From positions 372,001-436,000 of the forward strand of contig CP096136.1 in assembly GCA_023213215.1 (NCBI GenBank): 64,000 nucleotides of DNA, written 5' to 3'. Source of the stretch: Flavobacterium sp. JAD_PAG50586_2. Its GTDB lineage: Bacteria > Bacteroidota > Bacteroidia > Flavobacteriales > Flavobacteriaceae. The position numbers and the translations under genes were made by a program. Below the pieces are notes generated by a model. That model searched no databases. It had not been told where the DNA came from and saw nothing but the letters and a program-made list of their open reading frames with translations. Of this stretch, positions 32,094 to 41,345 are shown piece after piece; the stretch's first letter is position 1, and every line of letters starts with the position of its first letter.

Positions 32094-32765
32094 ATGACAA
32101 ATAGTGACCACTTTAATGACGAATTAGGAGAGAATCATATTGCAACGAGTGCCCAAAATCCTGTAAGAATTGATGCGTTTAATTTATCTGATGAAGAAAA
32201 AATAGAGTTAATTAAAAAAGACGTCGAAAGTATACTAAATACACTTGGAATGGATTTGACCGATGACAGCTTAAAAGGAACACCAAACCGAGTTGCCAAA
32301 ATGTTTGTTAAGGAAATTTTCGGTGGTTTAAATCCAAATAAAAAACCCAAAGCTTCCACCTTTGCCAATAACTATAAATATGGCGAAATGTTGGTTGAAA
32401 AAAATATAACCCTCTACTCTACCTGCGAACACCATTTACTTCCGATCATTGGGCGTGCTCACGTTGCCTACATTTCTAACGGAACCGTAGTCGGACTTTC
32501 AAAAATGAATCGAATTGTGGAATATTATGCCAAAAGACCTCAGGTCCAGGAGCGTTTAACGATGCAGATCGTTCAGGAATTACAAAGGGTTTTAGGAACA
32601 GAAGATGTGGCCTGTGTCATCGATGCCAAGCATCTTTGTGTAAATTCCCGTGGCATCCGCGATATTGAAAGCAGTACAGTAACTTCTGAATATGGTGGGA
32701 AATTCAAGGAAGAAAGAACCAGACAGGAATTTTTAAATTTCATCCGATTAGAAACTAAATTTTAA
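32094..32765 (+). CDS. folE: GTP cyclohydrolase I
   Basis: 223 residues. Converts GTP to dihydroneopterin triphosphate, the first step of folate/pterin synthesis. The zinc-site motif STCEHHLLPIIGRAHVAYI (about residues 103-121) and the C-terminal AKHLCVNSRGI with the second zinc cysteine are intact, as are RPQVQERLT and VGLSKMNRIVEYYAKRPQ. Length is normal. It is followed by a dispersed hairpin element and cysS, in the folE-cysS-yidD-lgt order seen in flavobacteria. Confidence 0.95.
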   Translation: MTNSDHFNDELGENHIATSAQNPVRIDAFNLSDEEKIELIKKDVESILNTLGMDLTDDSLKGTPNRVAKMFVKEIFGGLNPNKKPKASTFANNYKYGEMLVEKNITLYSTCEHHLLPIIGRAHVAYISNGTVVGLSKMNRIVEYYAKRPQVQERLTMQIVQELQRVLGTEDVACVIDAKHLCVNSRGIRDIESSTVTSEYGGKFKEERTRQEFLNFIRLETKF

Positions 32766-32876
32766 TAGCCCGGATTGCCGCGGCATCCTTTTTTATTTTT
32801 AGGAATGACTTGAGCGTTAATGTAGGCCTCCTAAAAAATAAAAAAGATACAGCAGAAAGCCGGAAATAGCTCCTAA
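32765..32876 (+). repeat. dispersed flavobacterial hairpin element
   Basis: AGCCCGGATTGCCGCGGCAT then TCCTTTTTTATTTTTAGGA pair with TCCTAAAAAATAAAAAAGA and ATACAGCAGAAAGCCGGAA, giving one long hairpin that closes with AGCTCC. A second element of the same plan (AGCCCCGATAGTAGTGAAAA...GGATAGCGGGA) is at 38029-38100. It fills the folE-cysS gap and may act as a terminator or a structured RNA. Confidence 0.7.
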
Positions 32877-32878
32877 AT

Positions 32879-34356
32879 ATGCAATTATACAAAGACCATC
32901 AGCTAAAGATATACAACTCCCTTTCGGGAGAAAAAGAGGTTTTCAAGCCTGTACATGCAGGAAATGTCGGCATGTATGTTTGTGGCCCAACAGTTTACAG
33001 CAATGTCCATCTTGGCAATGTCCGTACGTTCATGTCATTCGATATGATTTTCAGGTATTTATTGCATTTGGGATACAAAGTACGCTACGTCCGAAACATT
33101 ACCGATGTAGGCCATATAGTAGATGACGTGGATGATGGAGAAGATAAGATTGCCAAAAAAGCACGCGTAGAGCAATTGGAACCGATGGAAATAGTGCAGC
33201 GTTATACTGTCGATTTTCACGATGTACTGAACCAATTCAACTTCCTTCCGCCCAGTATTGAACCAACAGCAACTGGCCATATTATTGAGCAGATTGCAAT
33301 CGTGAGCCAGATTATTGAAAAAGGTTTTGCCTACGAAAAAAACGGCTCGGTATATTTTGACGTTGTAAAATTCAATGAAACCAATCATTACGGAAAACTA
33401 AGCGGCAGGAATATTGACGAAATGCTTGCCAATACCCGTGATACCGATGGTCAAACCGATAAAAAAACCCACAGGATTTTGCACTTTGGAAAAAAGCTGA
33501 ACCGGAACACATCATGCGTTGGCCTTCTCCATGGGGTATCGGATTTCCTGGCTGGCATTTGGAATGTACAGCAATGAGTACCAAATACCTTGGCGAAACC
33601 TTTGATATACACGGCGGTGGAATGGATTTGAAATTTCCGCACCACGAATGTGAAATTGCGCAAAATGAAGCATGCACAGGCCACAGTCCGGTAAATTACT
33701 GGATGCATGCCAACATGTTAAACCTGAACGGCAAAAAAATGTCGAAATCAACGGGCAATAATCTTCTTCCAAGTGAAATTTACTCTGGCGGAAGCCCATT
33801 TCTGAGCAAAGCATTTTCTCCAAACGTAGCGCGTTTCTTCATGATGCAGGCGCATTACAGAAGCATTCTCGATTTTACCGATGACGGAATTCTGGCTGCC
33901 GAAAAAGGATTTAACAGACTGATTGAGGGTTTAGACATACTAAAGAATCTTCATGCTAGCGCTACTTCTACTCTAGATGTCGCTTCCTGGCAGAAGAATT
34001 GTTATGATGCCATGAATGACGATTTCAATACACCAATATTAATCGCCACTCTATTTGAAGGAATTCGATTTGTGAATTTGATAAATGATGGAAAGGAAAC
34101 GCTAAATGCTGCTGACTTAAAAATGCTTTCTGAAACACTAAATACTTTCACTTTTGATGTGATCGGAATTAAAAATGAAAAATCTTCAGCAGACCATTCA
34201 GGCAAACTGGAAGATGTAGTGGAAATGCTGATTGGTATGCGAAACGAAGCCCGAGCGAATAAAAACTTTGCGTTATCTGACCAGATTAGAGACCAGTTAT
34301 CAGAACTCGGAATCCAGCTCAAGGACGGAAAAGACGGTACTACTTTTAGCGCGTAA
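32879..34356 (+). CDS. cysS: cysteinyl-tRNA synthetase (frameshifted in this sequence)
   Basis: About 493 residues when corrected. Charges tRNA-Cys. The N-terminus has [20 protein letters not shown] (zinc cysteine and HIGH-type motif HLGN); the second frame has [26 protein letters not shown] and KMSKSTGN. An A7 run at 33461-33467 (A8 expected) breaks it; one more A gives [28 protein letters not shown], exactly the family sequence. It stands in the folE-cysS-yidD-lgt cluster. Since this is an essential gene, the shift is almost surely a sequencing error. Confidence 0.93.
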
Positions 34357-34366
34357 GCACAAATCA

Positions 34367-34624
34367 ATGTTGAAGAAAATTGCCATAGCGCCATTATTAG
34401 CTCTGATTTATTTCTATAAAATTGTACTGTCGCCATTGCTGCCTGCTGCCTGTAGATTTCAGCCTACCTGCTCCACTTATTTTATTGAGGCATTAAAAAT
34501 CCACGGTCCATTTAAGGGATTCTATTTAGGGGTTCATCGAATCCTAAGATGCCATCCTTGGGGAAAAACAGGATATGATCCGGTTCCCGAAAAAAATGTG
34601 AGCATTAAAGTTTCCTTAATTTAG
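34367..34624 (+). CDS. yidD: membrane protein insertion efficiency factor
   Basis: 85 residues from ATG 34367, ten bases after cysS. One N-terminal membrane segment ([21 protein letters not shown]) and the YidD core [19 protein letters not shown] and LRCHPWG. YidD helps insert inner-membrane proteins together with YidC. The frame also reads upstream into cysS, but the start at 34367 fits the family and the operon spacing. Confidence 0.93.
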   Translation: MLKKIAIAPLLALIYFYKIVLSPLLPAACRFQPTCSTYFIEALKIHGPFKGFYLGVHRILRCHPWGKTGYDPVPEKNVSIKVSLI

Positions 34625-34677
34625 CCTACCTTTTAGAACTTATCACTATTTTTACAACCTAACTTAACCCGCAAATC

Positions 34678-35586
34678 ATGATTTGGAATCCCTCAGAAGG
34701 AATAAATATTGGCTTTTTTACCATACGATTTTACAGCTTAATGTTTGTAATCGCTTTTGGTTTAGGCTGGTATATTATGAAACATATCTATGTAAGAGAA
34801 AAACAACCGATTGACAAATTAGACACCTTATTTATCTGGACTGTCGTGGCGACCTTACTTGGTGCAAGATTAGGCCATGTCTTTTTCTACGACTGGGAAT
34901 ACTACCGAAATAATTTAATGGAAATCCTGCTGCCTTTCCGATTTACTCCAAAATTTGAGTTTACCGGTTTTCAGGGCTTAGCCAGTCATGGCGCAGCTGT
35001 TGCAATAATCGTAGCCATGTATTATTACAGCAAAACGGTTATTAAAAAACCAATGTTATGGATTTTGGACAGAGTGGTTATTCCGGTAGCTTCGGGAGCT
35101 ATTTTTGTTAGGATTGGGAATTTCTTTAACTCTGAAATCGTAGGGAAAGTAACTGATTCTCCATTTGGTGTTCGATTCGTAAGGGATTATTATTCGCCAA
35201 AGGAAGTGGTCAATTTCACCAAAATCCCAAACGTAAACCAAGCCTATGATGCGTTGGTTACCGATCCAAAATATGCGGCACTTTTAGAAAGGGTTCCGGC
35301 AAAACATCCGGCACAATTATACGAAGCAGGTTTATATGTAGTGGTCTTCCTAATTCTTTTCTTCCTATATTGGAAAACAAAAACAGCCGAAAAACACGGT
35401 TTGCTTTTTGGCTATTTCCTAATACTACTTTGGACTGTTCGTTTTATAGTGGAATATGTAAAGGAAAGCCAGGGCGGAATCGAAGAAACGTTCGGATTAT
35501 TTTCGACAGGACAATGGCTCAGCATTCCGTTTATCCTGTTAGGAATATACTATTTGTTTGTTGCCGAAAAACCAATTGAGGAATAA
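34678..35586 (+). CDS. lgt: prolipoprotein diacylglyceryl transferase
   Basis: 302 residues, multi-pass. Transfers diacylglycerol from phosphatidylglycerol to lipobox cysteines, the first step of lipoprotein maturation, needed for the many lipoproteins in this window. Motifs: GARLGHVFFYDWEYY, GLASHGAAVAI, VRIGNFFNSEIVGKVTDSPFGV (Lgt signature) and HPAQLYEA. Last gene of the folE-cysS-yidD-lgt cluster, with a terminator just behind it. Confidence 0.95.
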   Translation: MIWNPSEGINIGFFTIRFYSLMFVIAFGLGWYIMKHIYVREKQPIDKLDTLFIWTVVATLLGARLGHVFFYDWEYYRNNLMEILLPFRFTPKFEFTGFQGLASHGAAVAIIVAMYYYSKTVIKKPMLWILDRVVIPVASGAIFVRIGNFFNSEIVGKVTDSPFGVRFVRDYYSPKEVVNFTKIPNVNQAYDALVTDPKYAALLERVPAKHPAQLYEAGLYVVVFLILFFLYWKTKTAEKHGLLFGYFLILLWTVRFIVEYVKESQGGIEETFGLFSTGQWLSIPFILLGIYYLFVAEKPIEE

Positions 35587-35603
35587 TTATTCCAACTTTA
35601 AAA

Positions 35604-35634
35604 TAAATAAGCTCCTTTGTGGGGCTTTTTTTAT
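35604..35634 (+). terminator. lgt terminator
   Basis: AAGCTCC TTTG TGGGGCTTTTTTT: stem AAGC(T)CC/GG(G)GCTT followed by a T7 run. Confidence 0.8.
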
Positions 35635-35693
35635 GAAAATATTTTTTTCTTACAAATAAAATTCTATTTTCGCTGTCTAATAAATATAAAATA

Positions 35694-36122
35694 ATGAAAA
35701 AAAGAATCTCTAGTGTTGCGCTACTTTTGTCAATGACAATTTTATTGAATAGTTGTGGTGTAATATTTGGTGGTAGTAAATACCAAGGAACCATTGTTGC
35801 AAAAGATCACCCCAATGCCGAAATCTTTGTTGGTGGTAAAAAATTAGGAAACGGACAGGCAACTGCTCTTTTTCCTAGAAACAAAGAATTAGTAGTTGAA
35901 TTAAAAGAGCCTGGTTGCGAAACGAAAACTGAGACTTTTGGTAAAGCGTTCCGTACGGGTAATTTTATCCTAAGCATTTTAGGCTTTGGACTAGTTGGAC
36001 TTGGTGTTGATTTAGGTACTGGTGCTTCCTACAAACCAGATCATAAAGGTAATCCATCAATAAAAAAGGAAAGTGATAAGAATTATACTTTTACAGTTCA
36101 GCCCCTGTTTGTAAATAATTGA
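35694..36122 (+). CDS. lipoprotein with PEGA-like domain
   Basis: 142 residues. Lipobox LLNSC (Cys21). The mature part GTIVAKDHPNAEIFVGGKKLGNGQATALFPRNKELVVELKEPGCETKT is PEGA-like: a small beta domain that decorates an envelope lipoprotein. It is followed by a hydrophobic glycine-rich stretch (FILSILGFGLVGLGVDLGTGA) that may insert into the membrane. Single-gene unit between two terminators. Confidence 0.7.
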   Translation: MKKRISSVALLLSMTILLNSCGVIFGGSKYQGTIVAKDHPNAEIFVGGKKLGNGQATALFPRNKELVVELKEPGCETKTETFGKAFRTGNFILSILGFGLVGLGVDLGTGASYKPDHKGNPSIKKESDKNYTFTVQPLFVNN

Positions 36123-36134
36123 ATTATATAAATT

Positions 36135-36168
36135 AAAAAGTCCTGATTAAATCGGGACTTTTAATTTA
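36135..36168. terminator. bidirectional terminator
   Basis: AAAAAGTCCTGATT / AATCGGGACTTTTA between the convergent PEGA-like gene (plus) and rluD (minus). Confidence 0.85.
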
Positions 36169-37212
36169 TTCTTCATTTTCGGTTAAACCAGATTTGGCAT
36201 AATTCCGCCATTTTTCAATACAATCCTGCATATCCTTTGGCAGTTCTGTATCAAACGACATAAATTCCTTTGTTACCGGATGCGTGAATCCTAATGTTTT
36301 TGCATGCAATGCCTGTCGTGGCAAGGTCTTAAAACAATTATCTATAAACTGTTTGTATTTCGTAAAGGTAGTTCCTTTCAAAATCATATCACCACCATAA
36401 CGCTCGTCATTAAAAAGCGTGTGTCCGATATATTTCATGTGCACACGGATTTGGTGCGTCCTTCCCGTTTCCAGCTTGCAGGAAATCAAAGTAACATATC
36501 CAAAACGCTCTAAAACCTTATAATGTGTAACGGCGTGTTTTCCTATTTCACTGTCCTCGAAAACAGCCATCTGCATCCTGTCTTTTACGTGCCGTGCAAT
36601 ATTGCCTTCAATGGTTCCTTCGTCTTCCTTTACATTGCCCCAAACCAATGCAATATATTCGCGTTCAGATGTTTTATCTTCAAATTGTTTTGCCAGATAC
36701 GTCATCGCCAGTTCGGTTTTGGCAATGACCATCAGTCCGGATGTATTTTTATCGATTCGATGCACCAATCCTGGCCGTTCGCTGGAATTTTTAGGCAGGT
36801 TTTCGAAATGGAAAGCCAACGCATTGACCAAAGTTCCAGTATAATTGCCGTGACCCGGATGGACAACCAATCCCGGAGGTTTATTTATTAGTAATAACGA
36901 TTCATCTTCGTAAACGATATCTAACGGAATGTTTTCGGGAAGTATCAGGTTTTCAAACGGCGGATGCGAAAGCATAACCCTAACGACATCAAAAGGCTTA
37001 ACACGATAATTTGATTTCACAGGCACATCATTCACCCAGATATTCCCATCTTCGGCTGCCTTCTGTATTTTATTCCGCGTAGCATTCGCGATAAGCTGCA
37101 TCAGGAATTTATCCACACGCAACAGTGACTGTCCTTTATCGGCAACATGTCGGTGGTGTTCAAAAAATTCCTCTTCTTCTAATTCAGGGGAATTGTCAAT
37201 ATTATTCTCCAT
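36166..37212 (-). CDS. rluD: RluA-family 23S rRNA pseudouridine synthase
   Basis: 348 residues. N-terminal S4-like RNA-binding domain (VDKFLMQLIANATRNKIQKAAEDGNIWVNDVPVKSNYRVKPFD) and catalytic domain with RPGLVHRIDKNTSGLMVIAKT, whose HRID aspartate is the nucleophile. Also GRTHQIRVHMKYIGH. RluD-type enzymes make pseudouridines in helix 69 of 23S rRNA. Its start overlaps the end of the PASTA gene by 11 bases, so the two are translationally coupled. Confidence 0.9.
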   Translation of the reverse strand: MENNIDNSPELEEEEFFEHHRHVADKGQSLLRVDKFLMQLIANATRNKIQKAAEDGNIWVNDVPVKSNYRVKPFDVVRVMLSHPPFENLILPENIPLDIVYEDESLLLINKPPGLVVHPGHGNYTGTLVNALAFHFENLPKNSSERPGLVHRIDKNTSGLMVIAKTELAMTYLAKQFEDKTSEREYIALVWGNVKEDEGTIEGNIARHVKDRMQMAVFEDSEIGKHAVTHYKVLERFGYVTLISCKLETGRTHQIRVHMKYIGHTLFNDERYGGDMILKGTTFTKYKQFIDNCFKTLPRQALHAKTLGFTHPVTKEFMSFDTELPKDMQDCIEKWRNYAKSGLTENEE

Positions 37213-37819
37213 CTAAAGGTGGCATTTGGGTGGAATCTACTTCCATAGTATCAATCGTTTCTTCATAGGTAACTTTTCCATCACCCAGAACCAAATCGAT
37301 TTTAGAGGACTTCAGGACTTTATCGCCTGCTTTTAGTTTCTTTCCGTTCATTTTCATTTCAAGTACCATGTCTTTTCCAAGATAAGGTTTATAGGTAATT
37401 GTTCCTTCGCTCAAACCAACCGCTTCGAGTGTTGGCACTGCCTGGCGGTATGTCTTTTCAATGAGGTCCGGCACAGCAACCATGGTATATTTGGAAGCAT
37501 TTATTTTGATGTAGATCTTTCTTCCTTCCTTTACTTTTGCTCCCGCTTTTGGCTCCTGTTCCACTATCGTAAGCTTTGGGGCATCAGGCCTGAAATCGAC
37601 CGTATCCAAAATGATATAATCCAAATCGATAGCCGCCAGTTTTTCCTCGGCCTGTTCTGCAGAGAGTTTCCTCAAATCGGGAACCGTGATTTCCTGTCCG
37701 TGGTTTGTAGTAAAGGTTATCCAATGGAAAAACAGGTACGCCATAACTGCAAGAATGGCTAAAGCAGCAAGCATCTGAAGAAAGAAAACCCGACTGGTTA
37801 AATAGGCTCGTAAACTCAT
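37202..37819 (-). CDS. PASTA-domain membrane protein
   Basis: 206 residues from ATG 37819 (MSLRAYLTSRVFF), preferred over the upstream ATG. One membrane anchor (FFLQMLAALAILAVMAYLFF) then two to three PASTA repeats (VPDLRKLSAEQAEEKLAAIDL..., VPDLIEKTYRQAVPTLEAVGL...), extracytoplasmic beta-lactam/peptidoglycan-binding-like modules. No kinase or transpeptidase domain is present. Gene order PASTA-rluD, divergent from ddl, suits a cell-wall-linked cluster. Confidence 0.85.
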   Translation of the reverse strand: MSLRAYLTSRVFFLQMLAALAILAVMAYLFFHWITFTTNHGQEITVPDLRKLSAEQAEEKLAAIDLDYIILDTVDFRPDAPKLTIVEQEPKAGAKVKEGRKIYIKINASKYTMVAVPDLIEKTYRQAVPTLEAVGLSEGTITYKPYLGKDMVLEMKMNGKKLKAGDKVLKSSKIDLVLGDGKVTYEETIDTMEVDSTQMPPLDGE

Positions 37820-38211
37820 AAGGAAATTTAATTTGCACAAAGATATAAAAAAAGTCGGCGGTTGTCGGTCGTCAGTTGCTGGTAAATTTAAAAATACAAT
37901 AGGTCTCGCTAGCCCCGATAATTTGAGATTAAGAATTTGAGATTAAGAGGAGAATGTCCAGTGGACATTCGGTTTTAATCAGTGGCTTCAGGTATTTTTT
38001 TAGATTTCGTAGATGAGCTGAACGAAATCGCCAGCCCCGATAGTAGTGAAAATCCTTTTTGAGAAGCAAAAAGATTGTAACGGATAGCGGGACAGCACAT
38101 CCTTACGCAATCAGGGTCCTGCTCCTAAAAATCTTATTGGCCAATAAACGGCATGCTACTAACAATATGTGAAAAAAAATCATAATTTTGTTTCAACTAA
38201 AACTTACCTAA
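37820..38211. repeat. intergenic region with dispersed hairpin element and short direct repeats
   Basis: The 390 bases between the PASTA gene and ddl contain a direct repeat of AATTTGAGATTAAG (about 37919-37946) preceded by TAGCCCCGATA, and a hairpin element at 38029-38100 of the same family as 32765-32876 (ATCCTTTTTG / CAAAAAGATTGT arms inside AGCCCCGAT ... GGATAGCGGGA). No gene is visible. Confidence 0.6.
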
Positions 38212-39197
38212 ATGAACGTAGCAGTAGTAATGGGTGGATATTCGGATGAATCTGTGATATCATTACGCAGTGGTCAATTAATCCTAAATCATCTTGACAA
38301 ATCAAAATACCGGGCTTTTGAAATCCATATCCTTAAAGACGGATGGTATTGCCTGATCGGTTCGGAAAAATACCCTATCAACAAAGCTGATTTTAGTTTT
38401 ACCAAAGACAATCAAACCCTAAAATTTGATGTAGTTGTAAATACGATCCACGGAACTCCGGGTGAAGACGGCCATTTACAGGCTTATTGGGAATTATTGG
38501 AACTGCCTTATACCGGTTGTGGTTTTTATCAGTCGAGCCTAACGTTCAATAAAAGGGATACGCTTTCTGTTTTGTCTAAGTTTAATATCCCGAAAGCAAA
38601 ATCGATTTATTTAACGAAAGGTGATGTTGTAGACGGAAGGAAAATTGAAGCGGAATTAGGCCTGCCTTTTTTGTGAAACCCAACCAATCAGGAAGCAGTT
38701 TAGGCGTTTCTATGGTAAGTACTTTAGAGGATTTACCAAAAGCACTGGATTTCGCTTTCGCGGAAGATGATGATATCCTGATTGAATCCTACCTGAACGG
38801 AACCGAAGTTTCTGTTGGTGTCCTGCATTATCAAGGCGAAACCAGAGTTTTGGGCATTACCGAAATTTTATCGCAGAATGAATTCTTTGATTATGAAGCT
38901 AAATATTTAGGTAAATCGGAAGAAATCACTCCAGCCCGAATCTCCAAGGAACTGGAAGCTTTAGTTATTGAAACGGCCAAGAAAGTTTACCAGTCTTTAG
39001 GCATGGTTGGTTTTTCAAGGGCTGATTTTATCATTATGAACGGTATTCCCCATTTTATCGAAATCAATACCAATCCGGGATTATCGCCTCAGAGTATTTT
39101 TCCGCAACAGGCTGCGCATGCGGATATTCCGTTCGGCGATTTGCTTGATAGCGAAATTAACTTAGCTTTACAGAGGAAACTTATTTGGAAACGATAA
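38212..39197 (+). CDS. ddl: D-alanine--D-alanine ligase (frameshifted in this sequence)
   Basis: About 329 residues when corrected. Makes D-Ala-D-Ala for peptidoglycan. ATP-grasp fold: GGYSDESVISLRSGQ, NTIHGTPGEDG, YTGCGFYQSSLTFNKRDT, then, after the shift, VKPNQSGSSLGVS and the C-terminal EINTNPGLSPQSIFPQQA. A T6 run at 38667-38672 (T7 expected) causes the break; adding T gives GLPFFVKPNQSGSS. An essential gene, so most probably a sequencing error. coaD follows. Confidence 0.93.
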
Positions 39198-39225
39198 AAA
39201 GTTGTCCTTTTAAGTTGTCGGTTGA

Positions 39226-39740
<515 letters not shown>

Positions 39741-39795
39741 GTTGGGGATAAGGAAAATAAAACGAGCTATTATGCTAAGCGGCTGTTAGTGTGGT
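39741..39795 (-). repeat. truncated attC-like site (3' end of array 1)
   Basis: GGATAAGGAAAATAAAACGAGC ... AAGCGGCTGTTAGTGTGG matches the right half (plus strand) of the full sites at 54259 and 54816; the left half is missing and replaced by coaD. Confidence 0.7.
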
Positions 39796-39797
39796 CA

Positions 39798-40460
39798 TTA
39801 ATCCACATACAGTTTAAAAGTATAATATTTACCTTCTTTTGATAAAACCCATGCAGAATAATAGTTTTGGCCTTTTCCATATATTCCATATTTGAACTCT
39901 TCGCCTTTTACACTAAAATTTTTTCGCATCTCATTATTACTTTCTATAAATTTTAATACAAAGGTCGATTCTGATGTTTTTTTCAATTCTAATTTGGAAA
40001 AACTGCCATCTTCAAATTTTTCACTCCAGAGGTTTGAATCATTATTTACCATTACAATTTTGCCATCATATTCTTTATAGTGTAACTTTTTAAATGAAAA
40101 GAAGTTTTTTAAATCTTGTTCGTTTATATCATTTTTTGGTTTTTCTTCTGACATTCCCCAATCACTTTTATTTTGTTCTACTTTCGAAAGTAAGTCTAAG
40201 AAAGCGTCGCAATTTTTTTGAAGTCTAAAGTAAACCAAATCCATTATTGAATCTGATTTTGTCTTAGTATCAATTTTATATTTTGTGTAAAAATCAGGCA
40301 TGTGTTTTTGTAAAACCTCGTGGAGTTTTGATTCATCAAGAGAATTAAACTTCTCAAATGATTTACATATTTGATTATTTAGAGAATCTATCTGCTTTAT
40401 ACTTTGTGATTTTGCTGAAACCACAAAAAATAAAATTAGGAATGATATTGTTCTTTTCAT
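39798..40460 (-). CDS. secreted hypothetical protein (cassette 1)
   Basis: 220 residues, signal peptide MKRTISFLILFFVVSAKSQS. Helical N-terminal half (NNQICKSFEKFNSLDESKLHEVLQKHMPDFY) and strand-rich C-terminal half ending in GQNYYSAWVLSKEGKYYTFKLYVD. Unknown family. Single-gene cassette between the truncated site at 39741 and the full site at 40479; the start lies close to the left arm, so there is little room for an own promoter. Confidence 0.6.
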   Translation of the reverse strand: MKRTISFLILFFVVSAKSQSIKQIDSLNNQICKSFEKFNSLDESKLHEVLQKHMPDFYTKYKIDTKTKSDSIMDLVYFRLQKNCDAFLDLLSKVEQNKSDWGMSEEKPKNDINEQDLKNFFSFKKLHYKEYDGKIVMVNNDSNLWSEKFEDGSFSKLELKKTSESTFVLKFIESNNEMRKNFSVKGEEFKYGIYGKGQNYYSAWVLSKEGKYYTFKLYVD

Positions 40461-40478
40461 ATGGGTTTTCTAAGGCTT

Positions 40479-40617
40479 GCCACTAGCGTTCCGCGGCTTC
40501 GCGTCAGTTGCGAAGTTCGGAACGAATTATTTTCTGTTAAAGATAAAAATTCTTGCGAAACGTGAAGGTGAACTTACCACAAAATTCGCAATTGCGAGAA
40601 ACGGCTGTTATGAGCCG
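40479..40617 (-). repeat. attC-like recombination site S1
   Basis: GCCACTAGCGTTCCGCGGC ... TTGCGAAGTTCGGAAC ... AAATTCGCAATTGCGAGAA, ACGGCTGTTATGAGCC. The outer arms GCGGCTTCGCGTCAGTTGCGAA and TTCGCAATTGCGAGAAACGGC pair with unpaired bases. The variable end GTTATGAGCC (40607-40616) pairs perfectly with GGCTCATAAC at 41206-41215. Confidence 0.8.
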
Positions 40618-40626
40618 TTTGATTAT

Positions 40627-40935
40627 TTACTTCTTTAGGAATTTCAATAACTTTTCTGGCTCTTGTCTATTGTCCCAAAAACCTGTAATTATAATTTTAG
40701 TATCGCTTTTTTGATAAAGTATATTGTAATGACCAAGCGATAATACTCTTGTACTGTTGAAATCTGTCTTTTTGCCTAAATCAGGATTCTGCTTTAAAAG
40801 ATTTGTTCTTTCTTTTATTTTCTCATTTAGCTTCTTTGCATAAGTTGTGCTTTGATTTCTTTCAATCCAATATTCCAAAATGTAATTACGTTGTCTGATT
40901 GCAGTTTCAGTCCAGTTTATTGTTAACTGAGCCAT
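40627..40935 (-). CDS. RelE/ParE-family toxin (cassette 2)
   Basis: 102 residues: MAQLTINWTETAIRQRNYILEYWIERNQSTTYAKKLNEKIKERTNLLKQNPDLGKKTDF, then VLSLGHYNILYQKSDTKIIITGFWDNRQEP, the ParE/RelE fold order with the terminal xFWDNRQxP motif. Encoded downstream of and overlapping its antitoxin by 13 bases. The pair fills one cassette with perfectly complementary ends. Toxin-antitoxin cassettes are known to stabilise large integron arrays. Confidence 0.85.
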   Translation of the reverse strand: MAQLTINWTETAIRQRNYILEYWIERNQSTTYAKKLNEKIKERTNLLKQNPDLGKKTDFNSTRVLSLGHYNILYQKSDTKIIITGFWDNRQEPEKLLKFLKK

Positions 40936-41156
40936 TTAGAGTCTCTTTTGCTTAACTCAGATTCTGAAACTAATTTTCCGTCTTCTATATCTTTTTCGCT
41001 CATTGATAACATTTCAATTTGTTCTGTTGAAAGAGAAATGATTTCTTCTGATTGAGTTGAGTCAAAAATATTTTTAATAGCTTCTAATAATTGCTCATTT
41101 CTTGTCGCCAAAATTCTGTCTATTAAACTGTTTTTTATATTTTCTAAAGCATTCAT
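40923..41156 (-). CDS. antitoxin of the cassette 2 toxin-antitoxin pair
   Basis: 77 residues, acidic: MNALENIKNSLIDRILATRNEQLLEAIKNIF, then TEQIEMLSMSEKDIEDGKLVSESELSKRDSKWLS. The C-terminal DI..G.(L/V)(V/I)SE motif is typical of short antitoxins paired with ParE-like toxins in Bacteroidota. It precedes the toxin, with a 13-base overlap. Confidence 0.8.
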   Translation of the reverse strand: MNALENIKNSLIDRILATRNEQLLEAIKNIFDSTQSEEIISLSTEQIEMLSMSEKDIEDGKLVSESELSKRDSKWLS

Positions 41157-41205
41157 AATTTCTATTTTTTAGTAAAGGTCTAAATTTACATCGGGATTTC
41201 CAAAT

Positions 41206-41345
41206 GGCTCATAACGTTCCGCGGCTTCGCGTCAGTTGCGAACTTCGGAACTTTTTATTTTCTGTTAAAGATAAAACTTCGTGCGCCACATAAACGTGAA
41301 CTTCCAACAAAATTGGCAATTGCGAGAAACGGCTTTTAGGGGCGT
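41206..41345 (-). repeat. attC-like recombination site S2
   Basis: CTCATAACGTTCCGCGGC ... AATTGCGAGAAACGGCTTTTAGGGG. The right core is changed (CTTTTAG instead of CTGTTAG), so this site may be defective. The open frame of the cassette 3 gene runs straight through it. Confidence 0.75.

Noticed and set aside
33461-33467. Programmed ribosomal frameshift in cysS and similar genes
   Set aside because: The same kind of change affects about eighteen unrelated genes in different runs without a conserved slippery site or stimulatory structure, so data error is simpler.
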